Positions 1 to 11,231 of a DNA stretch of 64,000 nt are shown one piece after another. The notes beneath the pieces were generated by a model. The model had not been told where the DNA came from. It saw only the letters and a list, made by a program, of their open reading frames with translations, and searched no databases. The position numbers were made by a program, and so were the translations under genes. Within the stretch, counting starts at the first letter, position 1, and every line of letters starts with the position of its first letter. Source of the stretch: Frondihabitans sp. PAMC 28766 (GTDB lineage Bacteria; Actinomycetota; Actinomycetes; Actinomycetales; Microbacteriaceae); the NCBI RefSeq assembly GCF_001577365.1, contig NZ_CP014513.1, positions 992,001 through 1,056,000 on the forward strand, given 5' to 3'.

Positions 1-133
1 GCTCCCCGCTGAGTCTCGCCGCGCGCTCGTCGCGTGTCAGACCCCGCGTCGATCGCGTGCGCCGCAGCACCCCCACGACGACCGCGAGAACGATCACGAC
101 GACGACGACGCCTGCGATGATGAGAGAAACCAT
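1..133 (-). CDS. small single-pass membrane protein (partial, C-terminus outside window)
   Basis: The first 44 residues of a protein that runs off the left edge. ATG at 133 is preceded by a good ribosome site (AAGGAG, 5 bases spacing). Residues 3-22 are almost only V, I, L, A and G, forming one transmembrane helix. A basic, arginine-rich stretch (RRTRSTR) follows, so by the positive-inside rule the tail is probably cytoplasmic. No family is recognisable from so little sequence. It is divergent from the MFS gene at 209, with a 75-bp shared promoter region. Confidence 0.6.
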   Translation of the reverse strand, partial: MVSLIIAGVVVVVIVLAVVVGVLRRTRSTRGLTRDERAARLSGE

Positions 134-208
134 GATGTCTCCTTGCTTACGGCTCCGACCCCGGCCGACGCCTCACGATAGACCCGTGCCGGGCCGGCGG
201 GGAAGAGC

Positions 209-1435
209 GTGAGCGAATTAGCCGTGCTGGCCCGGATCGCGCCCTTCCGGTGGCTCGCGCTGGGCACCGCGATCAGCCGGCTCGGCTCGTCGATCGCGCC
301 TGTCGCACTGGCCTTCGCCGTGCTCGACCTGACACATTCGGCGGCGAGCCTGGGGCTGGTGGTGGGGGCGCGTTCGGCCGCGACACTGGTCTTCCTCCTG
401 ATCGGAGGGACGCTGGCCGATCGCGTGCCGCGTGGCATCCTGCTGGCAGGATCCAGCGTGGCCAGCGCTGTCACCCAGGCGATCGTCGGCGTCACCCTGC
501 TCGGTCACGCCGAGACCGTGCCATTGCTCGCCGGCATGTCGGCGCTGAACGGGGCCTTCTCGGCGCTGAGCGGCCCGGCGGCGGCGGGGCTGGTGCCGCT
601 GACCGTGTCGACCGAGCTGCTGCCGTCGGCGAACGCCGTGTCGCGGCTGCTCTCGAACGCAGCGTCGGTCGTCGGCCTGGCGTTCGCCGGCATCGTCGTG
701 GCCCTGATCGGCTCGGGGGGCGCCATCGTCGTCGATGCGATCACGTTCGGAGTCGGGGCGGGCTGCTTCGCGCTTCTCCGTCTCGACCGGAGCGTGCGGA
801 CGACCCGAGCAGGCTTCGTGCGCGAGCTGTTGGCCGGGTGGACGGCCTTCGCCGAACGGAGGTGGGTGTGGGCGACGGTCGCTGCGTTCTTCCTGGCCAA
901 TGCCGCCTTCGTGGGCGGCATCGTCGTGCTCGGGCCGACCTACGCGGACGCGACGATCGGGCGCGGCGCCTGGGGCTTCTTCCTCGCCGCCGAAGCCGTG
1001 GGCTATGTCGCCGGGGGCTTCATCGCATTGCGCGTGCGGCCGCGTCGCTATCTCGCGGTCGGCCTGGTCTGCGCGATGGCGTGGTCGCTGCCTCTGTTCG
1101 CCCTGGCTGCTCACGCGCCGCTGCCGGTGCTGCTTGCGGCGTCCTTCGCCGGCGGCCTCGGGGTCGAGCAGTTCGGAGTCGCCTGGAGCACCTCGCTGCA
1201 AGAGCACGTGCCGATCGGGCTGCTCTCGCGGGTCAGCTCGTACGACCAGCTCGGCTCCTTCCTCGCGATTCCGATCGGCCAGGTGCTCGCGGGGCCGGTG
1301 AGCCTCCGGCTCGGGCTCCCGGTGACTCTCGGCGCGGCCGGGTTGCTGCTCGTCGTCGCGCTGGCCGGCGCGCTCTGCTTCGCCGAGGTGCGGGGTCTCC
1401 GCACGACCACCCGCGAGAAGACCGCTACGGGCTGA
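209..1435 (+). CDS. MFS transporter, EntS/MFS_3-like exporter
   Basis: A 408-residue integral membrane protein with about 12 hydrophobic helices. The N-terminus reads FRWLALGTAISRLGSSIAPVALAFAV, and the loop after helix 2 carries GGTLADRVPRG, the MFS signature between helices 2 and 3. Length and motif fit the MFS_3 group that includes enterobactin and macrolide exporters; the substrate cannot be read from sequence. GTG at 209 is chosen because it starts the conserved N-terminus. The 3' end overlaps the convergent phosphoesterase gene by 11 bp. Confidence 0.85.
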   Translation: MSELAVLARIAPFRWLALGTAISRLGSSIAPVALAFAVLDLTHSAASLGLVVGARSAATLVFLLIGGTLADRVPRGILLAGSSVASAVTQAIVGVTLLGHAETVPLLAGMSALNGAFSALSGPAAAGLVPLTVSTELLPSANAVSRLLSNAASVVGLAFAGIVVALIGSGGAIVVDAITFGVGAGCFALLRLDRSVRTTRAGFVRELLAGWTAFAERRWVWATVAAFFLANAAFVGGIVVLGPTYADATIGRGAWGFFLAAEAVGYVAGGFIALRVRPRRYLAVGLVCAMAWSLPLFALAAHAPLPVLLAASFAGGLGVEQFGVAWSTSLQEHVPIGLLSRVSSYDQLGSFLAIPIGQVLAGPVSLRLGLPVTLGAAGLLLVVALAGALCFAEVRGLRTTTREKTATG

Positions 1436-2207
1436 GTCGCCCGTCCCTCGGGCCGAACTCGGCCAGCGCCTCGAAGTCGCCGGCCGGCGTGCGGAGGGCC
1501 TCGTCGAGCCACGCCGTGGCGCCGGGGAAGGTCGACGAGGCAAGCACCTCGCGGATCACCTCGTCGACGTCGAGCGGAGTGCACCCGAGCGTCACCGCCC
1601 CGGCCTCGAGCACGGCCCAGTGGCCGCCCGGCCGGCCGTACGGCAACCCCACGCTGCCCGGATTGACCACGAGCCGCCCGTCGACCTCGCGGACGAAAGG
1701 CATGTGCGTGTGCCCGCACACCACCGTCCCCACCTCGACGGGCAGATCGGCGAAGACGTCCGCCCAGCGCTCGGGGCGACTGTCGACCAGCACGACCTCG
1801 GCGTCGTCGCGCGGTGTCGCGTGGCAGAAGAGCGCGGGCCCGAAGCCCAGGATCTCGAGAGTGACCCGCGTCGGCATCGCCCGCAGTAGCTCTCGGTGGC
1901 GACTCGTCAGCTGCGCCGCACCCCACACCGAGAGGGGGTCGTCGGCCAGCCCGACGTCCTGCCCCTCGGACATCTGCAGCAGCTCGCGGTCGGCGTTGCC
2001 GCGCACCAGCAGGACTCGCTCGCCGAGCGAGACGAGCCGATCGAGCACCCCGGTCGGCTGCGGCCCCCAGGTGTGATCGCCGGTGACGACGATGACGTCG
2101 GCGCGCTGCACGGCGGGCTCGGCGAGCACGCGATCGAGGGCGGGCAGCACGCCGTGGATGTCGGAGAGGACGGCGACCGACGCGAATCCGGCGCCCGGCT
2201 GAGGCAT
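1425..2207 (-). CDS. metallophosphoesterase, YfcE/MJ0936-type
   Basis: A 260-residue calcineurin-like phosphoesterase. The metal-binding motifs appear in order: LSDIHG near residue 13, VTGDHTWG, RGNAD, FCHATP and GHTHMPF. This is the short YfcE/MJ0936-type set, a dinuclear-metal enzyme acting on phosphodiesters or phosphomonoesters. The start at 2207 (MPQPG) sits just before the first motif; the longer open frame upstream is only the shadow of the neighbouring hydrolase. The gene lies 14 bp downstream of that hydrolase on the same strand, so the two are probably co-transcribed. Confidence 0.88.
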   Translation of the reverse strand: MPQPGAGFASVAVLSDIHGVLPALDRVLAEPAVQRADVIVVTGDHTWGPQPTGVLDRLVSLGERVLLVRGNADRELLQMSEGQDVGLADDPLSVWGAAQLTSRHRELLRAMPTRVTLEILGFGPALFCHATPRDDAEVVLVDSRPERWADVFADLPVEVGTVVCGHTHMPFVREVDGRLVVNPGSVGLPYGRPGGHWAVLEAGAVTLGCTPLDVDEVIREVLASSTFPGATAWLDEALRTPAGDFEALAEFGPRDGRLSP

Positions 2208-2221
2208 CGCGCGGCCTGTGC

Positions 2222-3103
2222 TCAGAGCGAGGCCGCGTCGAGCAGGCCGTCGAGCATGCGGTCGAACGCCCCGAGGGCGAGCGACAGGTGGCCTTCGCCC
2301 GGCAGGATCGTGACGTGGGCCTGGGGCAGGTGGCTCTCGAACCAGCGCCCGTGCGCCACCGGCACCATGAGGTCTTCGGTGCCCTGCCAGAGGAAGGTCG
2401 GCACCGTGATCTCGTCGAGGGTGAAACCCCACTCCTCGATGAAGGCCAGGTCGTCGTCGAGCCAGCCGTCGACGCCGACGCGCAGACCCTCGTGGAACCC
2501 GGCGGCGGAGTCTTCGGCGAACTCGTCGGTGAGCACCGCCTGGTCGGCGGGCGGCAGCAGCGACTCCATCTCGGTGACGATGTCGCCCGGGGCCACGTCG
2601 ACGAGCCCGGGCCTGGCCGCCTCGAGGTAGGGGCGCAGATGGCTCTCGCCGTTGAGTGCCGCGCCGAACTTCTCGAGGTTGTCGTCGCCCATCCCGTCGA
2701 GGAAGACGAGGTCGTCGGCCGTGCTCGGGGCGACACCCGCGATCACCAGCGCCGAGCGCACGCCGGGCAGGCGCGCAGCGCAGGCGAGAGAGTGCGGGCC
2801 GCCGCCCGACCAGCCGGCGACGACCGACTCGGTGCTGCCGATCTCGGCGAGCACCGCTTGGATGTCGGGCACGACGTCGACGACGCGGCGACCGGCGTTG
2901 CGGCTGGACGAGCCGTAGCCGGGTCGCGACGTCGTGACGAGGCGGAGGCCGCGCGCGTGCACCGCCTGCTCCATCGCGCGGGTCGGTTCGAGCGAGCCCG
3001 GAGTGCCGTGGTGGAAGACGAACGGAAGCCCGCCCTCCGGCCCGCTCACGCGGTAGTCGAGGCGGCGCCCGTCGGCGAGGTCGATGCTGCTCACGATGGC
3101 CAT
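2222..3103 (-). CDS. alpha/beta-fold hydrolase
   Basis: A 293-residue alpha/beta hydrolase. The oxyanion-hole motif is HHGTPGS near residue 30, the nucleophile elbow GWSGGG (Ser), an acid follows in the WQGTEDLMVP strand, and the catalytic His is in GEGHLS. All triad elements are present, so it should be active; the substrate (ester, epoxide or lactone) is unknown. ATG at 3103 has a CAGAAT box 5 bases upstream and no clear ribosome site. It is first gene of a two-gene unit with the phosphoesterase and divergent from the acetyltransferase at 3163. Confidence 0.87.
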   Translation of the reverse strand: MAIVSSIDLADGRRLDYRVSGPEGGLPFVFHHGTPGSLEPTRAMEQAVHARGLRLVTTSRPGYGSSSRNAGRRVVDVVPDIQAVLAEIGSTESVVAGWSGGGPHSLACAARLPGVRSALVIAGVAPSTADDLVFLDGMGDDNLEKFGAALNGESHLRPYLEAARPGLVDVAPGDIVTEMESLLPPADQAVLTDEFAEDSAAGFHEGLRVGVDGWLDDDLAFIEEWGFTLDEITVPTFLWQGTEDLMVPVAHGRWFESHLPQAHVTILPGEGHLSLALGAFDRMLDGLLDAASL

Positions 3104-3162
3104 GCCCGATTCTGGCACGCGGCCGCGACGGAGTGTCGGCCGGCGGCGAATAGGGTCGAGGC

Positions 3163-3767
3163 ATGAGTCAAGACGACCCGCAGTGGACCCCCGACGACGC
3201 CCAGGCCTACGCGACGAGCGTGCTGAGCGGTCGGCTGACCCGGTTGCGGGGTTGCGCGAGCGCGACCTTCCCGACCTCGTGCGGTGGCGGCAGTCGGTGC
3301 CCGTCGACATCCTGCAGTCCGACGCGGTCAACCCCATGTCGGACGAGCGGGCCCGCACTCTGATGGTCGACATCGCGGGCAACCTGGGCCAGACCGACAC
3401 GCACCGCGGCTTCTGCGTCGAGACGATCCCCGAGGGTGACGAGCCCGCGCGGCTGCTGGGCGTCGTGTCGCTCGGCCAGATGACGCGGCAGCACCGTTCG
3501 GCCGTCTTCGCAATCGCCCTCGATCCTGACCAGGGCGGCCACGGGTACGGGCAGGATGCCACGCGCACGATGGTCCGCTACGGCTTCCGCGAGCTCGGCC
3601 TCCACCGCATCGAACTGCACGTCTGGTCGTACAACGCCCGGGCTCTCGCCACGTACCGCAAGAGCGGTTTCGTCGAGGAGGGGCGCCTCCGCGACGTCGT
3701 CTTCCATGACGGCCGCTGGCACGACGAGCACATCATGAGCGTGCTCAGCACCGACGACGCGTTGTAG
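3163..3767 (+). pseudogene. GNAT acetyltransferase (RimJ-type), broken by a -1 frameshift
   Basis: Translation from ATG 3163 gives MSQDDPQW...LTRLRG and then leaves frame. The -1 frame continues as LRERDLPDLVRWRQSV, through DPDQGGHGYGQDA (acetyl-CoA loop) and the ending LHRIELHVWSYNARALATYRKSGF typical of RimJ/RimL GNAT proteins. Adding one G to the GGGG run at 3248-3251 gives a continuous 201-residue protein. A TAGGGT box at 3151-3156 lies 6 bases before ATG, suggesting a leaderless mRNA. The break may be a sequencing under-call. A TTG at 3252 could give a shortened product, but that would lack the first beta strand. Confidence 0.8.
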
Positions 3768-3774
3768 ACAGCGC

Positions 3775-4701
3775 TCAGCGCTGCCGCACGAACCGCGCCC
3801 GCACCTCCGGTGGCACCAGCTCGAGCAGCTGGTCCTCGCGCAGCGGCAGGTCCATCAGGCTGAGCTTCAGCCGGCCCCTGCGGCCGTGGCGACCGGCGTC
3901 CAGCCGCGCCACGATCCCGGCGTCCTCGCGCAAGCGCACCTTGATGACGGCTCCCTCGCCCACGTCGGACACGACGCGGCCGTCGAGCTCGAGGGCTGCC
4001 GAGTAGGTGCCCTTGCCGATCACGAACTTCAGCAGCTCTTTCGGGCCCAGCACGATCGAGCGGTCGATGCCGGCCATGGGCGCCACCGGCGTGACGATGG
4101 TCGCCGCGACCGCGGGGCTGACCACCGGGCCGCCCGCGGCGTAGTTGTACGCCGTCGATCCTGCCGGTGTCGACACGACGACCGAGTCGGCCTTGAAGTA
4201 GCCGTACGGTGTGCCCTCGACCATCAGGTCGGCGGTCACGACGCCCTGACCCGGGCGGCGGGTGACGGAGAGGTCGTTGAACGCCAGGAACGACGCCTCG
4301 AAGCCGGTCGACGACACGATCACCTCGATCGCGTGGTGCGACTCGAGCGAGAAGTCGCCGTCGTGCAGCGCCTCGAGCACACCGGGGAGCTCGTTCGGCT
4401 CGATCTCGACCAGAAAGCCGACATTGCCGTAGTTGACCCCGAGCACCGGCACCGGGCGGTTCGCGACGAGCCTCATGGCGCCCAGCATCGTGCCGTCGCC
4501 GCCCAGCGCGACGACCACGTCGACCCGCTCGACGAACTCCTCCTCGTCGACCAGCTCGACATCCGCCCCGACCCGGCTCGCGTCGTCTCTCAGCGCGATG
4601 AGCCGGCTGTCGCTCTTCTCCTGCCAGGATCGCAGCACGTCGATCGACGGCATCACGGTCTTGGTGGGGTGGGGGATCAGGCCGACGACATACGGGGACA
4701 T
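3775..4701 (-). CDS. NAD kinase family protein (likely second paralogue)
   Basis: A 308-residue NAD kinase that would phosphorylate NAD to NADP in the cytosol. It has GGDGTMLGAMR (diphosphate loop), NYGNVGFLVEIE, the FNDLSVTR motif, and KADSVVVSTPAGSTAYNYAAGGP. The region that usually reads TPI-PHxLxxRP is here VTPVAPMAGIDRSIVL, lacking the common His. The gene also stands alone, without the tlyA/recN neighbours seen for the housekeeping copy in actinobacteria, so I suspect a paralogue. A TAACCT box 6 bases before ATG suggests leaderless expression. It is convergent with the acetyltransferase, with an 8-bp gap. Confidence 0.85.
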   Translation of the reverse strand: MSPYVVGLIPHPTKTVMPSIDVLRSWQEKSDSRLIALRDDASRVGADVELVDEEEFVERVDVVVALGGDGTMLGAMRLVANRPVPVLGVNYGNVGFLVEIEPNELPGVLEALHDGDFSLESHHAIEVIVSSTGFEASFLAFNDLSVTRRPGQGVVTADLMVEGTPYGYFKADSVVVSTPAGSTAYNYAAGGPVVSPAVAATIVTPVAPMAGIDRSIVLGPKELLKFVIGKGTYSAALELDGRVVSDVGEGAVIKVRLREDAGIVARLDAGRHGRRGRLKLSLMDLPLREDQLLELVPPEVRARFVRQR

Positions 4702-4891
4702 GGCCCGAGGTTAGTGAGTGCGCTTGGGAGGACGCGCACGAGCCGTGAGCGAGCGGAGTGTCACGCCCACGGCGAACAGGGGCAGACGCAGCCCTGAGGC
4801 GCGCCTATTCTCGAATTCAACGGCGCCACCCCCTGCGGGCGTCGTCCGCCATATCGGTGACCATCCAGCCAGTCACCTAGGGAGTTTAGAG

Positions 4892-7381
<2,490 letters not shown>

Positions 7382-7398
7382 GTTCACCTGGTTCGAAT

Positions 7399-7426
7399 GG
7401 GCGGTTTCCCCACGGGGAGGCCGCCC
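7399..7426 (+). terminator. hairpin after clpC, candidate terminator
   Basis: GGGCGG at 7399-7404 pairs with CCGCCC at 7421-7426, and CCCC at 7408-7411 with GGGG at 7414-7417, joined by G-U pairs. It lies 18 bp after the clpC stop. No U-tract follows, as is common in high-GC actinobacteria. Confidence 0.45.
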
Positions 7427-7542
7427 TCGGCCGTTAAGGCGGCATGACCCGCCGCACCGGGCGTCCGACAAGCCTCGGCCGCCCGGTGCTGCAGCCCACG
7501 CCTTCGGCGTTTGTGCATGCCGTGCTCGATAACATTGAGGCC

Positions 7543-8061
7543 ATGACATCGTCAGGGATCTCGGTTCGCAAAGCGCTCGCCTCGGATGTCCCGCACATCC
7601 AGCGCCTGATCGGGCCCTACGTCGACCGTCGCATCCTGCTCGGCAAAGACGACGTCACGCTCTACGGCTCGATCCAGCAGTTCCGCATGGCCGTCGACCC
7701 GTCCGGCGTGCCGATCGGCTGCGGCGCCCTCAACGTCTTCTGGGACGACATCGCCGAGGTGCGCACGCTCGCCCTCGACTCCAACTGGATCCGGCACGGC
7801 GTCGGCCACAAGATGCTCGAAGGCCTCGAAGTCGACGCGCGAGCTCTCGGCATCGGCAGGATCTTCTGCCTCACCTTCGAGGTCGACTTCTTCACCAAGC
7901 ACGGTTACCTCGAGATCGGCGAATCCGTCGTGTCGCCCGAGGTCTACGCCGAGCTCGTGCGGTCCTCCGACGAGGGTGTCGCCGAGTTCCTCGACCTGGC
8001 TCGGGTGAAGCCCAACACGCTGGGCAACACGCGCATGCTCAAGGTGCTGCCGGCGGCGTGA
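7543..8061 (+). CDS. argA: amino-acid N-acetyltransferase (short ArgA-type GNAT)
   Basis: A 172-residue GNAT of the short actinobacterial N-acetylglutamate synthase type, which catalyses the first step of arginine synthesis. Supporting stretches are YVDRRILLGKDDVTLY near the N-terminus, GCGALNVFWDDIAEVRTLAL, the acetyl-CoA loop RHGVGHKMLE, CLTFEVDFFTKHGYLEI, and the ending FLDLARVKPNTLGNTRML. ATG 7543 is preferred over the longer frame because homology begins there and a TAACAT box lies 7 bases upstream, fitting a leaderless transcript. It is not in an arginine operon here, which is usual for this type. Confidence 0.82.
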   Translation: MTSSGISVRKALASDVPHIQRLIGPYVDRRILLGKDDVTLYGSIQQFRMAVDPSGVPIGCGALNVFWDDIAEVRTLALDSNWIRHGVGHKMLEGLEVDARALGIGRIFCLTFEVDFFTKHGYLEIGESVVSPEVYAELVRSSDEGVAEFLDLARVKPNTLGNTRMLKVLPAA

Positions 8062-8170
8062 CGCGACGCTCGCGCCAGCCGAGCCGTCGCATCCTGAGGC
8101 CCGCCTGCGGGTTGCCTGGCGCGCCGCCGAGGACGCCGGTATTCAGCGTATCGCCGCTTAACATGGGCGC

Positions 8171-8866
8171 ATGTCGTCGTTCAAGCACCCGGTCGGCTCG
8201 CGGCCGAGCCAGGTGTACTGGCGCCGCCGGGCGACGATCCTGGCGGCTCTTCTGCTCGTGATCGTTGTGATCGCGCTGTTCGCGGGGCACGCCGGGTCAG
8301 GATCCGGGGCTGCCCCCGTCGCATCCCCCACCCCCACTCCTTCGACGGCCGCGACCCCGGGGCCCACCCCGACGGTCGACGCCCCTGTGGCCGGCGCGTC
8401 GGGTGCGGCGACGCCGTCTCCGACCAGCACGCCGGCTGCCGGCGCCGCCGGGACGTCCGCCGGCGGCACCTGCACCGCCTCGGACATCACGCTCAAGCCT
8501 GTGGCCGACAAGAGCTCGTATTCGTCGCTCGAACAGCCGAAGATCTCGATGTCGATCACCAACTCGTCGACGTCGGTGTGCAGCATCGACCTCGGCTCGG
8601 CCGAGCAGGTGCTCACGATCTCGAGCGGCGCCGAGACCTACTGGTCGTCGAAAGACTGCCAGATCGGCGGCACCCACCAGATCGTCAAGCTGACCGCCGG
8701 CCAGACCCTCGCCACCCCGGCGATCACCTGGGACCGCACCCGGTCGAGCACCAGCACCTGCAGCACCACCCGCAGCTCCGTCCCCGGCGGGGGAGCGAGC
8801 TACCACCTGTCCGTCGCCGTGGGGTCGATCAAGTCGGCGACCACGGCCCTAATGATCCTGAACTGA
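8171..8866 (+). CDS. membrane-anchored extracytoplasmic protein with T/P/S/A-rich linker
   Basis: A 231-residue protein of unknown function. It has a basic N-terminus, one transmembrane helix at residues about 21-39 (ILAALLLVIVVIALF), a low-complexity Pro/Thr/Ser/Ala linker to about residue 95, and then a beta-rich domain with four cysteines likely to form disulfides outside the cell. The arrangement (signal anchor, linker, small beta domain) resembles actinobacterial surface or cell-wall proteins. A TAACAT box 6 bases before ATG suggests a leaderless mRNA. The stop overlaps the next start (TGATG), so the two genes are translationally coupled. Confidence 0.75.
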   Translation: MSSFKHPVGSRPSQVYWRRRATILAALLLVIVVIALFAGHAGSGSGAAPVASPTPTPSTAATPGPTPTVDAPVAGASGAATPSPTSTPAAGAAGTSAGGTCTASDITLKPVADKSSYSSLEQPKISMSITNSSTSVCSIDLGSAEQVLTISSGAETYWSSKDCQIGGTHQIVKLTAGQTLATPAITWDRTRSSTSTCSTTRSSVPGGGASYHLSVAVGSIKSATTALMILN

Positions 8867-9270
8867 TGGCCTCTTCCACCCCTGCACCCGAATTCCGCTC
8901 CGCCCAGCTCGAGGACGCCCTCGCGGCTCAGGATGTCGCGGCCGTCGCGTTCGCCCTGCGCCACGACGTCGTCGTCGTGCCGCGCCTCGTCACCAAGCGC
9001 CGCGACGACGAGCAGGTGCGGGTCTTCGGGCGCGAGAACACCGACAAGCGCATCCTGCTGCTGTTCTCGTCGGCCGATGCCTACGCCGCGATGGTGCCGA
9101 ACGAGAAGACCCGGCTCGTGATGCTCTACGACGCCGCGAAGCTGCGCGACTTCATCGAGGCGCACCTCGACGTCATCGAGCAGGTGTTCTTCGACATCGC
9201 CGGGCCGCACACGATGGCCGCCGACCCCGCCGATCTGCTGCGGGCGTTGCGGCCTGTCGTCGGCGACTAG
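8866..9270 (+). CDS. SseB-domain protein
   Basis: A 134-residue cytosolic protein with an SseB N-terminal-like fold: LEDALAAQDVAAVAFALRHDVVVVPRL, a strand pair RILLLFSSADAYAAM, and a C-terminal FDIAGPHTMAADPADLLRAL. Such proteins are widespread in actinobacteria with no settled function. ATG 8866 overlaps the stop of the upstream membrane protein by one base, indicating co-expression and perhaps a shared role at the envelope. I assign the domain by sequence pattern only. Confidence 0.7.
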   Translation: MASSTPAPEFRSAQLEDALAAQDVAAVAFALRHDVVVVPRLVTKRRDDEQVRVFGRENTDKRILLLFSSADAYAAMVPNEKTRLVMLYDAAKLRDFIEAHLDVIEQVFFDIAGPHTMAADPADLLRALRPVVGD

Positions 9271-9718
9271 CTGGGCTGGCCGTCGCACCTTCGGGCGGCC
9301 ACCGCACCGCGGGCCGGCGGCCTGCGTGGTCGCTCGGGAGGAAGTCGCCGTGCGGGAGGGAATTCGGCGGCGCGATTCCTCCCCGGCGGGTGATTACGAA
9401 GAGCTTCTCCTCCCCATCGGGTGGCTTCGGCCGTTGTTACTCCCGCGCGCGCGTGGGGCCCTCCCGAAAACGGGCTTCCTCCCGAGCGAGCGCGCCCGCT
9501 TCCTCCCCTCGTAAAATTCGTGCCTTCTGATGCACTTCGGCGGAACTAGTCGCGCCGAAGTGCGTGAAACGGCGCGACCATCGGCCGGGCTGCCTGCCGC
9601 ACCTTTCGGCGCCGTGCGGCACCGCGCCGAGGGCGAGTGCCCCGGCCGCGGGAGGGTTTGGCGGCAGCGGTCGCGCATGACGTCGGCGCGACGGGCCCCA
9701 GAGCCAGAGCCCGGGCAG
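9271..9718. other. 448-bp intergenic region with clustered GGGAGGAA motifs
   Basis: A gap between convergent genes (SseB-type and radA) with no credible open frame. It contains four exact copies of an 8-mer: GGGAGGAA at 9336-9343 and its complement TTCCTCCC at 9376-9383, 9476-9483 and 9500-9507. Near-copies lie at 9354 and 9415. A perfect hairpin lies at 9532-9563. The same 8-mer recurs on the far side of the radA-GDSL pair. Confidence 0.7.
9532..9563. terminator. 11-bp inverted repeat, candidate bidirectional terminator
   Basis: GCACTTCGGCG (9532-9542) and CGCCGAAGTGC (9553-9563) pair perfectly around a 10-base loop. The hairpin sits between convergent genes and has no U-tract on either side. 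Confidence 0.4.
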
Positions 9719-11080
9719 CTAGAACGCGGCGTCGAGCTCGCGGTCGCGCTCGGTCGAGGCGGCGCCGAAGGCGCGGCGCAGCGCCTCGCGCAGGTGACCC
9801 GATTCGGCGTCGACGAGCTGGGTGAAGCCGAGCCGCCGCGCCTCCGAGGCGCGCTGCTTCGCCGAGGCGACGGGCCGGATCTCGCCGGCCAGGCTGATCT
9901 CGCCGATGGCGGCGAGCGTGTGGGGGTAGGCCATCTCGCGGCTGGCGCTGGCGAGTGCCAGGGCGATGGCGAGGTCGGCGCCAGGCTCGGTGATCTTGAT
10001 GCCGCCGACGGTCGAGACGTAGACGTCGGCGTCGCCGAGGCGGATGCCGGCGCGGCGCTCGAGCACGGCGAGCAGCATCGCGACGCGCGACGCGTCGACC
10101 CCGTTGACGACGCGGCGCGGCTGCGGGGCCGAGCTGCCGACGATCAGCGCCTGGATCTCGACGGGCAGCGCACGCCGCCCCTCCATCGAGACGGTGATGC
10201 AGGTGCCACTGACCGGGGCGCCGCTGCGCGACATGAACAGCCCGGAGGGGTCGGCGACCTCGGCGATGCCGTCGCCGGTCATCTCGAAGCAGCCGACCTC
10301 GTCGGTCGGGCCGAAGCGGTTCTTCTGCGCCCGCACGAAGCGCAGCGCCGTCTGGCGGTCGCCTTCGAACTGGCACACCACGTCGACGAGGTGCTCGAGC
10401 AGCCGCGGGCCGGCGATGCTGCCGTCTTTCGTGACGTGACCGACGATCAGGATCGGCACGTTGCGATCCTTCGACACCCTCACCAGAGTGGATGCCACCT
10501 CGCGCACCTGAGACGGCCCACCGGCGAGGCCGTCGCTCGCCGACGACGACACCGTCTGCACCGAGTCGACGATGACGAGCTGCGGGTCGGTCTGCTCGAT
10601 CTGGCCCAGGATCACGGCGAGGTCGACTTCGGCCGCCAGGAAGAGGTTGGGGTTCATGGCACCCGTGCGCTGAGCGCGGAGACGCACCTGCGAGGCGCTC
10701 TCCTCGGCGGTGACGTAGAGCACGCGCGCACCCTGGGCCGCAGCGCGCGATGCCACTTCGAGCAGCAGGGTCGACTTGCCGACGCCGGGCTCACCCGAGA
10801 GCAGGATCGCGGCGCCCGGCACGATGCCCCCACCGAGCACCCGGTCGAACTCGGCGATGCCGCTCGGCCAGTGGGCGACGCTGTCGGTCGCGACCTCGGT
10901 GATGGGCCGCGCGGCGCGATCGGCGTTGACCCTGATAGGCGTCACACCCCGGCTCGAGGCCGTCGCGGCCGCAGTGTCGACGACGGAGCCCCAGGTCTGG
11001 CACTCGGCGCAGCGGCCGACCCACTTGATCGACGTCCAGCCGCACTCGGTGCAGCGGAAGGTGGAGGTGACTCGTGCCAT
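9719..11080 (-). CDS. radA: DNA repair protein RadA (Sms)
   Basis: A 453-residue RadA, a RecA-like DnaB-type helicase that extends recombination intermediates. Residues about 9-30 form the CxxC...CxxC zinc finger (FRCTECGW, GRCAECQTWG). The ATPase core has Walker A GEPGVGKST and Walker B LVIVDS, followed by the RadA-specific KNRFG motif and a Lon-protease-like C-terminal domain (DVYVSTVGGIKITEPGADLA). The length is normal. A TAGAGT box lies 6 bases before ATG 11080, suggesting leaderless transcription. Confidence 0.96.
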   Translation of the reverse strand: MARVTSTFRCTECGWTSIKWVGRCAECQTWGSVVDTAAATASSRGVTPIRVNADRAARPITEVATDSVAHWPSGIAEFDRVLGGGIVPGAAILLSGEPGVGKSTLLLEVASRAAAQGARVLYVTAEESASQVRLRAQRTGAMNPNLFLAAEVDLAVILGQIEQTDPQLVIVDSVQTVSSSASDGLAGGPSQVREVASTLVRVSKDRNVPILIVGHVTKDGSIAGPRLLEHLVDVVCQFEGDRQTALRFVRAQKNRFGPTDEVGCFEMTGDGIAEVADPSGLFMSRSGAPVSGTCITVSMEGRRALPVEIQALIVGSSAPQPRRVVNGVDASRVAMLLAVLERRAGIRLGDADVYVSTVGGIKITEPGADLAIALALASASREMAYPHTLAAIGEISLAGEIRPVASAKQRASEARRLGFTQLVDAESGHLREALRRAFGAASTERDRELDAAF

Positions 11081-11231
11081 GCCAGAACTCTAGGTGGCAC
11101 GACCGACATCGCGCCGAGGTGCGCGGCCAGCCTGTGGAGAATCGAGGAGATCCTGGTCCGACGGCCGCGACATCTGCATGGCGAGGCTCTGAGCCAGAGG
11201 ATCCCCTCGCAATTTCGAGGGTAGGGGCGGG

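Noticed and set aside
3084..3767. The acetyltransferase starting at 3084 as an intact 227-residue gene
   Set aside because: The first 50 residues are Arg-rich frame noise; the true N-terminus is in the other frame from ATG 3163, so a frameshift fits better.
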